DNA of 64,000 nucleotides, from NCBI RefSeq assembly GCF_001440395.1, contig NZ_LLXZ01000102.1, positions 154,482 through 218,481 of the forward strand, written 5' to 3'. Position 1 is the first letter of the stretch; every line of letters starts with the position of its first letter. The translations under genes were made by a program, and so were the position numbers. The notes under the pieces were generated by a model. That model was not told the DNA's origin, made no database searches, and was given only the letters and a program-made list of their open reading frames with translations. Positions 36,421-45,037 of the stretch are shown here, one piece after another. This DNA is from Bradyrhizobium jicamae (GTDB lineage: Bacteria; Pseudomonadota; Alphaproteobacteria; Rhizobiales; Xanthobacteraceae).

Positions 36421-37410
36421 GTGTCAGGACAGAGCTTGAAGATCGGCACGCGCAAGAGCGCGATGGCGCTGGCGCAGACGGAAGGGATTGCGCGGCTGTT
36501 GCGCGCGGCCGATCCCGCGCTCGACGTCGAGATCGTCAAGTTCGAAACCCGCGGCGACCAGGACCAGACCAGCAAGCTGCTGCGCCATGGCGGCAAGGGC
36601 GGCGCCTTCGTCGCTGAAATTCGCGAGGCGATGCGGGCCGGGCAATTGCAGGCGGCGATGCATTCGCTGAAGGACGTGCCCGGCAATGAGGAAACGCCGG
36701 GCCTGATCATCGCCGCGACGCTGCCGCGCGACGCCGCCAACGATGCGCTGGTGCTGCGCCCCGGCCTTTCGCTCGATGAGTTTCGTGCAGCAAAAGGCAA
36801 GGGCTTCAAGATCGGCACCAATGCGGTGCGCCGCGCGGCCTATCTACGCCGGCTGTTTCCGGACGTGACTGTGATTCATTTCCGCGGCGCGGCGGATACG
36901 CGCGTGGCAAAGCTCGATCGCGGCGACAAGCAGCGATTGCCCGACGGCGGCGAGGTGGGTCCGGCCGATGCGCTGGTCATGGCGCGATCGGGCCTCGAGC
37001 GGATCGGAATGGCTTCCCGCATCGTCCATGATTTTTCGGTCCGCGAGATGCTGCCCGCGGTGGGGCAGGGCATCGTCGCGGTGGAATGCGTCGAGAAGGA
37101 CTGGCTGACGCGCGGGCGGCTAGCGAAGATCGAGGATGTTTCATCGCGGCTCTGTGCGGAAGCCGAGCGCGAGGTGCTGTGGGTGCTCAACGGCCACTGC
37201 AATTCGCCGATCGCCGGCCACGCCACCCTTGATGGCCGCGAGATGACGCTGACGGCGGCGGTGCTGGATGAAGCCGGCGACCGTTTCATCGAGGTGTCGC
37301 GGCAGGGCGCGGCGGATCGGCCGCGCGAACTCGGCCGCGCGGTCGGCCTAGAGTTGCTGGACAAGGGCGCGGCCGAGATCATCGCGCGGACACGGCCGGA
37401 CGAACATTAG
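36421..37410 (+). CDS. hemC: hydroxymethylbilane synthase (porphobilinogen deaminase), divergent form
   Basis: The 329-residue enzyme joins four porphobilinogens into hydroxymethylbilane for tetrapyrrole synthesis. Key residues are kept: Arg11 and Ser13 in 'GTRKSAMALAQ', Asp85 in 'HSLKDVP', paired arginines 137-138, Arg155 and Arg161, and the dipyrromethane-cofactor cysteine Cys260 in 'LNGHCNSPIAG'. Two family signatures are altered: 'GTSSLRRQ' is 'GTNAVRRAA', and 'RGNVDTRL' is 'RGAADTRV', followed by an insertion near residues 168-180. The GTG at 36421 has GGAG in front; an upstream TTG is less likely. No other haem gene is nearby. This may be a second, specialised copy, which cannot be tested in this window. 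Confidence 0.85.
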   Translation: MSGQSLKIGTRKSAMALAQTEGIARLLRAADPALDVEIVKFETRGDQDQTSKLLRHGGKGGAFVAEIREAMRAGQLQAAMHSLKDVPGNEETPGLIIAATLPRDAANDALVLRPGLSLDEFRAAKGKGFKIGTNAVRRAAYLRRLFPDVTVIHFRGAADTRVAKLDRGDKQRLPDGGEVGPADALVMARSGLERIGMASRIVHDFSVREMLPAVGQGIVAVECVEKDWLTRGRLAKIEDVSSRLCAEAEREVLWVLNGHCNSPIAGHATLDGREMTLTAAVLDEAGDRFIEVSRQGAADRPRELGRAVGLELLDKGAAEIIARTRPDEH

Positions 37411-38318
37411 GGCGCATACCCATAAAGCAGTTCGATCGCCACTCGATGTCCGATATGCGCCGATGGTGGACCCAATTCCGTATCGCGGCGGAACGACGCC
37501 AAGGGCCAACATGAGACATCGAGTTGCTTGTGAGCCAAACGAAAAGCCGCCCGAAGGCGGCTTTCCAAATTCGAAGTACGCCACGATCGGGCGAAACGAC
37601 GCTTAGGCCCATTCTGCCTGCGGCGATAGGCCATGAAGCCCACGCCAGCGAAGCCGAGGATCATCATGGCCCAGGTCGATGGTTCAGGGACAGCCGCCAC
37701 AGACGTTTCGAGGTTCAGGACCGCGGCCGGAGCCAGTGCGGATTGCGGTCCGAAAATCGCGAACAACTGCTCATTGGCAAATGGACCACTGATGGAAAGC
37801 AGCGAACCGCCGATCACAAACCTGTTGTCGCTTTGATTATGCGCAGCAGCATTCAAGGCGGCAATTGCCGCCTGTGAAAGCGTTACCGAGAACTGCTGTA
37901 TGGGCCCGCCAGAGACGACTGCCGTGCCGTAGCTGTTGCCGTTGCCCAGATCATTGTAGATGCCGACATTGTTCTGTGAATTGCTGATGAGGGCATTGAT
38001 GCTGCCGGTATAATCGAAAAGCCCCAAGGTCTCGCTGGTCGCAGAGGTATTGACTCCATTCCCGCCATAGAACGTGAGCGTCGCTGATGTTACGTTCTGG
38101 TTGGCCAAACCCGCGAGGTTGAAGGCAAGCCAGTTATGATATACTGCGCCGCTGAGATTGCTTGAGCCGACGTTGATGTTGGTGACGCCAGCGGTGAAAC
38201 CACTGTTCGTATACCAACCGCTATCGAAGTTCTGGATCGTGGCGGCGTTTGAGGCTCCCGCGGTAATCACAGACAATAAAACCGCGCAGCTTAGCGCTTG
38301 CACCTTTAGAATACGCAT
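37407..38318 (-). CDS. PEP-CTERM sorting-domain protein with an apparent read-through tail
   Basis: The mature part looks like a secreted, Ser/Thr/Asn-rich beta protein after a signal peptide ('ALSCAVLLSVITAGASNAA'). The sorting domain has the VPEPST motif at about residues 210-215, a hydrophobic span ('WAMMILGFAGVGFMAYRRRQ') and the basic stop-transfer end, which exosortase recognises. Normally the protein ends a few residues after the RRR. Here the frame continues for 68 more residues through a stem-loop terminator, and a TAA lies one base out of frame at 37605-37603. A one-base loss in the preceding G run would explain it. The ATG at 38318 has GAGGGAA upstream. No exosortase gene is in the window. 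Confidence 0.8.
   Translation of the reverse strand: MRILKVQALSCAVLLSVITAGASNAATIQNFDSGWYTNSGFTAGVTNINVGSSNLSGAVYHNWLAFNLAGLANQNVTSATLTFYGGNGVNTSATSETLGLFDYTGSINALISNSQNNVGIYNDLGNGNSYGTAVVSGGPIQQFSVTLSQAAIAALNAAAHNQSDNRFVIGGSLLSISGPFANEQLFAIFGPQSALAPAAVLNLETSVAAVPEPSTWAMMILGFAGVGFMAYRRRQNGPKRRFARSWRTSNLESRLRAAFRLAHKQLDVSCWPLASFRRDTELGPPSAHIGHRVAIELLYGYAP
37543..37564. terminator. bidirectional stem-loop terminator between hemC and the PEP-CTERM gene
   Basis: A 9-base-pair stem (aaagccgcc, 37543-37551, with ggcggcttt, 37556-37564) around a 4-base loop. On the minus strand it is followed by tcgtttgg. It is a classical terminator for the PEP-CTERM gene and perhaps hemC, although the annotated PEP-CTERM frame runs through it. 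Confidence 0.75.
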
Positions 38319-38445
38319 TCCTTCAATTCCCTCACTTACCATTTTTTAAACAACCTGAAAAAATGCTAATTAAGGGATGCTACAGATTGATGACGGTCTA
38401 GGCGTCAGTCACGCTACGGGCCGCTGCGGGATGTATCGGCATCAC

Positions 38446-38916
38446 CTACTGCCCGTGAATCAGCTCGGCAATGCGACGGTCGGCGCGGCGTAGCCGCCGG
38501 CACAGTTCGCGGTTGATATTCTGCATCACGATGACATAGCCGTGGATGTCGGCCTTGTAGTAGCTGTAGAGGTTTCCGGCCGTCAGTTCGTACAGCACGG
38601 TTTCGCTCTCCGCGACCACGGTGGCCGATCGGTTCTGCATTTCGATCAGCGTCATTTCGCCGAAGAAATCGCCGGGCTCGAGGCCCGACATCCGGATCGA
38701 GCGCCCAGCCTCACCGAGCTTGCTCACCACGAGCTCGCCCGAGAGAACGATGAACATCGAGCGTCCCGGTTCGCCCTCGGCGACGATCGTGGCGCCGGCG
38801 TCGAAGCGGCGTTCGACCAGCATGGAGATCAGGCGGTCGAGGCTGGCGTCGGAGAGGCCGCCGAAGAAAGGCGTGGCGAGCAAGAATGCTTTCAGATCGG
38901 GTGAGCTGACAGCCAT
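38446..38916 (-). CDS. cyclic-nucleotide-binding-domain protein
   Basis: A 156-residue protein made essentially of one cNMP-binding beta-roll. The phosphate-binding cassette region reads 'LEPGDFFGEMTLIEMQNRSA', close to the CRP pattern, and 'EGEPGRSMFIVLSGELVV' is the central glycine turn. No DNA-binding domain follows, so it is likely a signalling or partner-binding subunit rather than a transcription factor. GGAGCG precedes the ATG. It stands alone between the PEP-CTERM gene and the sugar-type binding protein. Confidence 0.88.
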   Translation of the reverse strand: MAVSSPDLKAFLLATPFFGGLSDASLDRLISMLVERRFDAGATIVAEGEPGRSMFIVLSGELVVSKLGEAGRSIRMSGLEPGDFFGEMTLIEMQNRSATVVAESETVLYELTAGNLYSYYKADIHGYVIVMQNINRELCRRLRRADRRIAELIHGQ

Positions 38917-39003
38917 CGCTCCAATATACGCCCGCGCCCGGCAGCGGCAACCTTCTCTTGCGGCTGCGGTCGTACCGCTAGTCGGTCACTGTTCCGAACC
39001 GCA

Positions 39004-39963
39004 TCAGCGCGCGACGTCCGACCATTCGGGGCACGCACGCTGGTCGACCGGAACCAGCCACGCCTTGTAGTTGGTCTTGTCGATCACTTCCGCGGGCAGC
39101 ATCACCTTTTCTGGCAGCGGCTCCTTCCTGAGGTGACGCACCGCGGCCCTTGTTGCCGTGCAGCCGATCTTGAACATGTTGAAGTCGACGGTGGCGAGCA
39201 TGCCGCCGGCTTCGATCTGCTTCACGGCGGGGAGAATGCCGTTGATGCCGATTACGGTCGCCGTCCGGTTGGCGGCCTTCAGCGCCTCCAGTACGCCGAG
39301 CGCCATGCTGTCGTTCGCCGACAGCACCGCGTCGATCTCCTTGTGCTCGCTGAGAAACTTCTCCATCACGCGCCGTGCATCCGGCTGCTGATAATTGCCG
39401 ATCCCCGATCCTAAAACCTGGATGCCGGGAAACTCGGCGAAGGCGCGCTGATAGCCGCGCACGCGCTCGCGGTTGGTCGGCGCGGCCGGCGTGCCCTCGA
39501 TCACGACGATCTTTCCCTTGCCGCCGAGCTTTTCGAAGAGATAGCGCGCCTCGCGGTAGCCGATCTCGAAATCGTCGGCGCCGACATAGGTGACGAAGCT
39601 GCCGGGCAGCGGATTGGAAACCAGCACGATCGGGATTTTGGCGTCGTTGAGCTTCCTGACGGAATCGATCATGGCGACGTCGTCGACGGGAATGAAGATG
39701 ATGGCATCGGGTCGCTCCTTCAGCACCTGTTCCACCATCGCCTTCTGTTCGTCGACGTTGTCGGGCTTGTCCGGGACGAGGTGGATCACCCTTACGCCCG
39801 ACGTGCGGGCGATCTGGTCGGAAGCAATGCGGAAAGCTTCGTAGGCCGGGTTGGTGCGGTTCTTGGTGAAGACGGCGATGGTCATGGGGTTGTCGGCTGC
39901 GCTGGCGCGCAATGTGCACAGGGCTATTGCGCTCGATATCACCGCTGTCATCAGACTTCGCAT
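39004..39963 (-). CDS. sugar-type ABC transporter substrate-binding protein (RbsB-like)
   Basis: A 319-residue periplasmic binding protein of the type 1 (ribose/LacI) fold with a signal peptide. It includes 'MTIAVFTKNRTNPAYEAF', 'VGADDFEIGYREARYL' and 'SANDSMALGVLEALKAANR', the usual ligand-pocket landmarks. GGAGG lies just upstream of the ATG at 39963; an earlier ATG at 40086 would read through a dispersed repeat. No sugar ABC permease or ATPase is adjacent. The upstream genes encode a branched-chain-type transporter, so this is probably an orphan binding protein. Confidence 0.87.
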   Translation of the reverse strand: MRSLMTAVISSAIALCTLRASAADNPMTIAVFTKNRTNPAYEAFRIASDQIARTSGVRVIHLVPDKPDNVDEQKAMVEQVLKERPDAIIFIPVDDVAMIDSVRKLNDAKIPIVLVSNPLPGSFVTYVGADDFEIGYREARYLFEKLGGKGKIVVIEGTPAAPTNRERVRGYQRAFAEFPGIQVLGSGIGNYQQPDARRVMEKFLSEHKEIDAVLSANDSMALGVLEALKAANRTATVIGINGILPAVKQIEAGGMLATVDFNMFKIGCTATRAAVRHLRKEPLPEKVMLPAEVIDKTNYKAWLVPVDQRACPEWSDVAR

Positions 39964-39989
39964 CACTGCCTCCTTACGGGGCCGTCGTT

Positions 39990-40094
39990 GCCTGCGACAA
40001 ACGCGAAGCGTTTGCGCAAGGGAGCGAAGCGACGAAGAAATCCATACTTTCTTGTGGCCCGATGGATTACTTCGCTTCGCTCGCAATGACGGCC
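39990..40094. repeat. dispersed bradyrhizobial palindromic repeat
   Basis: The spacer between the binding-protein gene and the fused transporter gene holds imperfect inverted arms, gagcgaagcgacgaag and cttcgcttcgctcgcaatg, around aaatccat and atggatt. Repeats of this form are common in Bradyrhizobium intergenic DNA. It may separate or stabilise the two transcripts. Confidence 0.6.
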
Positions 40095-40104
40095 GTGCAT
40101 GTTG

Positions 40105-42639
40105 CTACAGCCACAAAATCTTCTTCCGGTATTCCAGATCGGTCAGCAGCGGCTGTGCCGGTCCCTCATGGAATACCGCGCCGCGCTCCAGCGCGAAGAC
40201 GCGGTCGGCAAGCGCCAGCACGAGGTCGAGGTTGTGCTCGACGATGACGATGGAGATGTGCTGCCGCAGCCGGTCGAACACCCTGAACAGTTCGAGGATC
40301 ACTGCCGGCGCCAGTCCCTCGAACGGCTCGTCGAGCAGCAGCAGTTTGACGTTCCCCGACATCGCGCGCGCGACCGCGACCATCTGCTGCTCGCCGCCGG
40401 AGAGATAGTCGGCGGCGACATCCATGCGCTCGCGCAGGCGCGGGAAATAGTCGAGGATCTGTTCTTCGGTCCACACCACGCCGGTGCTGCCGTCGGTCTT
40501 ACGCGCCAGACGGCCGAGCGAAAGATTTTCGCGCACCGTCATGCCGGCGAACAGGCCGCGGCCCTGCGGTACGTAACCGATGCCGGCGCGCGCGATATCG
40601 GGGGCGGGCAGGCGGGAGATGTCGACGCCGGCATATTCGATGTTGCCCGACGACAGCGGCACGAGACCGGCGAGCGTCTTCAGTAGCGTCGACTTCCCCG
40701 CGCCGTTGCGGCCGAGGAGAGCGACGATCTCGCCCTCGCGCACGTCGAGCGTGGCGTCGTGCAGGATATGGCTCTTGCCGTAAAACGTGTTGACGCGCTC
40801 GAAGCGCAGGACCGGCGCTACACTCGCCTTCGCATATTCGCTGCTGAGATGCTCGACCTCGGGCACGCCGGTGCCGGTGTAGATCTCCTGCACCCTGCGG
40901 TCGGCGCGCACGGCCTCGGGCGTGCCGGTCATCAGCACCTCGCCCTGGTTCATCACGGTGACGGCGCGGGAGAAGCCGAGCACGCGATCGATATCGTGCT
41001 CGACGATCAGGACCGGAATGTTGGCGGCGATGTTCTTGACGAGGTTCGACACGCGCTCGCGCTCGGCGGCGGCAAGCCCGGCCAGCGGTTCGTCGAGCAG
41101 CAGCACCTGCGGCTTGGAGCCGAGCGCGATACCGAGGTCGACCAGCCGCTGCCCGCCATAGGAGAGTTCACCGCCTTCGATGGTCTCAATGCCTTCAAGG
41201 CCGAGGAATTTGATCAGCTCCGCGGTCTCGGCGTGGATATCGCTGTAATGGTCGATATCGCGCCACAGGTTGAAGCGGCCGGGGCTTTGCGCCTGCAGCG
41301 ACAGTCGCAGGTTCTCGTAGATCGAGAGGCCTTTGAACAAATTGGTGATCTGGAACGAGCGGGCCAGACCCTGATGGCAGATCAGGTCGGAAGGCACGCC
41401 CTGAATCTCGCGGCCGTTCAGCTTGATGGTGCCGCCATCGGTCGGATAGAGACCGGAGACCAGATTGAACAGCGTGGTCTTTCCTGCGCCATTCGGCCCG
41501 ATCAATGCGTGGATTTCGCCGGCGCCGACTGTGAGGCTTGCGTCGGTGACGGCGCGGATGCCGCCGAAGCTCTTCGAGACGCCTTGCACAGCGAGCACGG
41601 TGCCGTCGAGCGCTTGCGGGCGCAGGAAGGCCGGCAGCGGCAGGCCTTCGTAGATCTTGCGCCGGCTCATCGCGGCGGTCTCTTCCGGCGGAGGCCACCA
41701 GCGCTTTGACAGCGTCGCCCAGATGCCGACGAGGCCGCCCGGCGAATACAGGACGAAGGCGACGAAGACGAGGCCGAACCAGAGCAGCCAATTCGGCGTC
41801 CAGATCGAAAACAATTCGCGGAACAGGATGAAGAACAGCGCGCCGATCGCGGGTCCCAGCATGCTGCGCATGCCGCCGATCACAACGATGGCGAGCAACT
41901 CGCCGGAGAAGGGGACGGAGACCGCTTCGGCTGACACGAGATAGTTCTGGAAGCCGATCAGACCGCCAGCGAAGCCGGTGACGACGGCCGAGATCACGAA
42001 CACGCCGAGCTTGTAGCGTTCGACCGGATAGCCCTGGAACGTGGCGCGCAACTGGTTCTCGCGGATCGCCATCAGCACGTGGCCGAATGGCGAGCGGACC
42101 AGGCGCAGCAGCAGATAGAGCACGCCAAGGCAGAGCACGGAGACGACGATGTAGTAGCTCAGTGCGCTATCGAGGCTGAACGGGCCGAGGTGACCGCGCT
42201 TCAATCCGCCGAGCCCGTCCTCGCCGCCGGTGACCGCGGTCCAGCGGAAGGCGATGGTGTAGGTCAGCGCCGACAGCGCCAGCGTCAGCAGCGAAAAGTA
42301 GACGCCGCGGCGTCGCAGGATGACGAAGCCGACGAAGGTCGCGATGACAGCGACGACGATCGCAGCCAGCGCAAGCGGCAGGAAGATGTCGTTGTTGAAC
42401 CAGTTGCGCTGGATCAGCCCCGCCGCATAGGCGCCGATGCCGAACCAGGCGCCGTGGCCGAACGACACCAGCCCGGTGTAGCCGATGCAGAGGTTGAGCC
42501 CCATCGCAGCTATCGCAAGCGCCACGACCATGGTGCCGGTGTTGAGCGAGAGCCCGAGCAGATAGAGGCCGAACGGCAGCACGATGACGGCAAGCGTCGC
42601 CATCAACAGGGGGCGGTATTTGGCGAAATTGGTTGTCAT
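40105..42639 (-). CDS. fused branched-chain-type ABC transporter: LivM permease, LivG ATPase and LivF ATPase
   Basis: One 844-residue frame holds three normally separate subunits. Residues 1 to about 312 are a LivM permease (about 8-10 spans). After a linker ('RWWPPPEETAAMSRRK') residues 347-590 are a LivG ATPase with Walker A 'GPNGAGKTT' at 381 and Walker B 'LLLDEP' at about 513. Residues about 608-844 are a LivF ATPase with Walker A 'GRNGAGKST' and signature 'YLSGGEQQ'. The LivG signature reads 'LSYGGQ'. Codons and domains run on without an internal stop. It starts by ATGA overlap with the LivH gene. The protein should form half or all of the ATP-hydrolysing side of an importer for an amino acid or aromatic/carboxylic solute. 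Confidence 0.92.
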   Translation of the reverse strand: MTTNFAKYRPLLMATLAVIVLPFGLYLLGLSLNTGTMVVALAIAAMGLNLCIGYTGLVSFGHGAWFGIGAYAAGLIQRNWFNNDIFLPLALAAIVVAVIATFVGFVILRRRGVYFSLLTLALSALTYTIAFRWTAVTGGEDGLGGLKRGHLGPFSLDSALSYYIVVSVLCLGVLYLLLRLVRSPFGHVLMAIRENQLRATFQGYPVERYKLGVFVISAVVTGFAGGLIGFQNYLVSAEAVSVPFSGELLAIVVIGGMRSMLGPAIGALFFILFRELFSIWTPNWLLWFGLVFVAFVLYSPGGLVGIWATLSKRWWPPPEETAAMSRRKIYEGLPLPAFLRPQALDGTVLAVQGVSKSFGGIRAVTDASLTVGAGEIHALIGPNGAGKTTLFNLVSGLYPTDGGTIKLNGREIQGVPSDLICHQGLARSFQITNLFKGLSIYENLRLSLQAQSPGRFNLWRDIDHYSDIHAETAELIKFLGLEGIETIEGGELSYGGQRLVDLGIALGSKPQVLLLDEPLAGLAAAERERVSNLVKNIAANIPVLIVEHDIDRVLGFSRAVTVMNQGEVLMTGTPEAVRADRRVQEIYTGTGVPEVEHLSSEYAKASVAPVLRFERVNTFYGKSHILHDATLDVREGEIVALLGRNGAGKSTLLKTLAGLVPLSSGNIEYAGVDISRLPAPDIARAGIGYVPQGRGLFAGMTVRENLSLGRLARKTDGSTGVVWTEEQILDYFPRLRERMDVAADYLSGGEQQMVAVARAMSGNVKLLLLDEPFEGLAPAVILELFRVFDRLRQHISIVIVEHNLDLVLALADRVFALERGAVFHEGPAQPLLTDLEYRKKILWL

Positions 42640-43511
42640 TCGAATTTCTCGATCCGCTCGCCAAGCAACCCTCGCGGCCGCACCATCAGCACCAGGAACA
42701 TCAGCACATAGATCGAGGCTTCACCGGCGGCGGGCGCAAAATGAATGGTGATGCCCCTGACGACGCCGACCAGCATCGCCGCAAGCACCACGCCCCAGAA
42801 ACTGCCGAGGCCGCCGATCACGACGACGACAAAGGCGACCGTGATGATCTCGGCGCCCATCGCCGGATGCACGATCGTGATCGGGGCAAAGAACGCACCG
42901 CCAAGGGCTGCCATGCCGACGCCGAGCATCACGATCGCGGTCATGTAGGGCTGCAGGCGAATGCCGAGTGCTGCGACCATGTCCGGCCGCTGGATGCCGG
43001 CGCGCACGACGCGGCCAAAGGACGTTTTGTGCAGCAACAGCCAGACGCCGAGCAGCACCGCGGCAACAACGGCGAGGATCAGGAGGCGATAGCGCGAAAA
43101 CAGGAAGTCGCCGAGGAAGACCGAGCCGCGAAAGCTCTGCGGGATCGCCGCCGAGATCGGCGGCGCGCCCCAGATGATCCGGATCGCCTGCTCGGTGACC
43201 ATGGCGAGGCCGAACGTCACCAAGAGGCTCAGGATCGGATCGGCGTCGTAGAACCTTCGCAGGATGAAGCGTTCGAAGAGAATCCCGAGCAGCGCCACGG
43301 CGATCGGCGACAGCACTATCGCCGAGCCGAAGCCGAGATATTTCGTGATCTCGACGGAGACATAGGCGCCGAGCGCATAGAACGCGCCATGCGCGAGATT
43401 GACGATGCCGCCGACGCTGAAGATCAGCGACAGGCCAAGCGCAATCAGGAGGTAATAGCCTCCAAGCACGAGGCCATTCACCACCTGTTCGAGCAGAAAA
43501 CCGAACTGCAT
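42636..43511 (-). CDS. branched-chain-type ABC transporter permease LivH
   Basis: A 291-residue membrane protein of the LivH type: it opens 'FLLEQVVNGLVLGGYYLLIALGLSLIF' in part, and has 'VNLAHGAFYALGAYV' and 'VVIGGLGSFWGVVLAAMLVG', the permease hallmarks. It pairs with the fused LivM domain. Its stop overlaps the fused gene's start. A terminator-like hairpin lies between it and the upstream binding-protein gene, which should keep its level below that of the binding protein. Confidence 0.92.
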   Translation of the reverse strand: MQFGFLLEQVVNGLVLGGYYLLIALGLSLIFSVGGIVNLAHGAFYALGAYVSVEITKYLGFGSAIVLSPIAVALLGILFERFILRRFYDADPILSLLVTFGLAMVTEQAIRIIWGAPPISAAIPQSFRGSVFLGDFLFSRYRLLILAVVAAVLLGVWLLLHKTSFGRVVRAGIQRPDMVAALGIRLQPYMTAIVMLGVGMAALGGAFFAPITIVHPAMGAEIITVAFVVVVIGGLGSFWGVVLAAMLVGVVRGITIHFAPAAGEASIYVLMFLVLMVRPRGLLGERIEKFE

Positions 43512-43550
43512 GTGCGATCCGCGACGTTAGAACGCGCCTTGAAAAAGAGA

Positions 43551-43578
43551 CGGCGCCGGCTGTTGTATGCCGGCGCCG
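43551..43578 (-). terminator. stem-loop terminator/attenuator after the binding-protein gene
   Basis: A perfect 10-base-pair GC stem (cggcgccggc at 43551-43560 and gccggcgccg at 43569-43578) with an 8-base loop. On the minus strand it is followed by tctctttttc, a good terminator T-run. It lies between the binding-protein and LivH genes and would limit read-through into them. Confidence 0.75.
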
Positions 43579-43613
43579 CTAGCGCCAGTGGGCCCGACGC
43601 CCGTATCGGGCTT

Positions 43614-44858
43614 CTATGCCTTCATGTTGCAGGGATTTTGCGTCTTCGTCGGGTAGATGGCTTCAAGCTCCGCGCCCGCGGCCGGCACGGCCTCGCCGAG
43701 CACGAGCATGTCCCACTTGTCCTTCATCTCGCCTTTCGGTTTTACGGTGAACGGATAGGCCTCCTGCACGAGCTGATGGTCCCAGGAGCGGAAGTAGCCC
43801 TTGCGCGACTTCATGATGTCGAACTGTGTCTGCTTCTCGAAATAGGCGATCAGGGCGTCGCTCTCGGTCGACTTGGTATCGGTGATCGCCTGCGCGATCA
43901 TCTTCAGCGTGATGTATTCGATCCAGGCATGGTTCTCCGGCGGTTTGCCGTATTTCTTGCTGAAGGCCTCGACGAAGGCCTTCGACGCCGGATTATCGAG
44001 CGTGTGGTACCAGACCGTCGGCCAGGTGCCGGAGAGATTACCTTCGCCCATCGCCCAGGCATCGCCGGTGTTGAGATTGAAACCGACCAGCGGGTAGGGG
44101 AAGCCGAACTCGGCATACTGCTTGACGAGATTGGTGACCTGGTTGCCGGCAAGGTTGCAGCAGACGACGTCGGGCTTGGCCTGCCGCACCTTCAGAAGAT
44201 ACGGGCTGAAGTCGGTGACGTCTGTCGCGATCAGTTCGTCGCCGATCAGCGTCGCGTCGTTGGCGCTGAAGAACGCTTTCGCGGCCTTCAACAGGTCGTG
44301 GCCGAAAATATAATCCGCGGTCAGGGTAACGAACTTCTTGCCCTTCACCATGCCCTTCTGGTTCAGCGCGGTGCCGACGGCATTGACCATCACGGTGTTC
44401 GGGATATCGCAGTGGAAGGAGTAACGGTTGCAGTCCTTGCCGCGCAGCGCGTCCGAGCGCGCGCCGGTCGAGAAGAACACCTTCTTGTTGCGCTCGGCGA
44501 CCTGCATGATGGTCAGCGACGAGGCGGATGAGATTTCGCCGAACAGCAGCACCGCGCCGTCCTGCTCGATCATGCGTTGCGCCTTGGTCGAGGCGGTGGC
44601 GGGATTGACCGAGTCTTCCGACATCAGGTCGATCTGCTTGCCCATGATGCCGCCGGAAGCGTTGATTTCTTCCGCCGCCATCTTCACCCCTAACTGCGCG
44701 TAGCTGCCGATCGCGCCGAGGAAGCCGGTCAGCGGCACCAGATGGCCAATCTTTATCCGCGCGGCCTGTGCGCGGAGGATGGCCGGCGATCCGATGGCGG
44801 ATGCGCCGGCAAAGGCGGCGCCGGCTTTCAACAGAGTGCGTCGGCTGTAGCGGGTCAT
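43614..44858 (-). CDS. branched-chain-type ABC transporter substrate-binding protein, Tat-exported
   Basis: A 414-residue LivJ-type (peripla_BP_6) binding protein. It has a twin-arginine signal 'SRRTLLKAGAAFAG' and then 'IGHLVPLTGFLGAIGSYAQLG', with the 'GGIMGKQIDLM' and 'EINASGG' landmarks. The ATG at 44858 has GGGAGGAG seven bases upstream; a start at 44921 is less likely. It feeds LivH and the fused LivMGF encoded downstream. The ligand may be an amino acid, an amide or an aromatic acid, since the family is broad. Confidence 0.93.
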   Translation of the reverse strand: MTRYSRRTLLKAGAAFAGASAIGSPAILRAQAARIKIGHLVPLTGFLGAIGSYAQLGVKMAAEEINASGGIMGKQIDLMSEDSVNPATASTKAQRMIEQDGAVLLFGEISSASSLTIMQVAERNKKVFFSTGARSDALRGKDCNRYSFHCDIPNTVMVNAVGTALNQKGMVKGKKFVTLTADYIFGHDLLKAAKAFFSANDATLIGDELIATDVTDFSPYLLKVRQAKPDVVCCNLAGNQVTNLVKQYAEFGFPYPLVGFNLNTGDAWAMGEGNLSGTWPTVWYHTLDNPASKAFVEAFSKKYGKPPENHAWIEYITLKMIAQAITDTKSTESDALIAYFEKQTQFDIMKSRKGYFRSWDHQLVQEAYPFTVKPKGEMKDKWDMLVLGEAVPAAGAELEAIYPTKTQNPCNMKA

Positions 44859-45037
44859 GACTGATCTCCTCCCGAGAGTTCGCCCTGACGTTCTCCCCGT
44901 CGATGTCAGCTTATGCGACAATGTGAGAGACGTTCTTTTATTATTGTAGGATATTTCCGGACACAGTCGTTCCTGTCAACGCCAAATGCGTCGCAGGCGC
45001 GCTTCTCGCGGTGTGGGGAGGATTTAGATCGGTCGGG

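Noticed and set aside
39964..40086. N-terminal extension of the sugar-type binding protein
   Set aside because: It would read a dispersed repeat, and the ATG at 39963 has a clear ribosome site and starts a signal peptide.
42633..44531. 632-residue plus-strand frame
   Set aside because: Antisense to LivH and the binding-protein gene, which both have clear family motifs.
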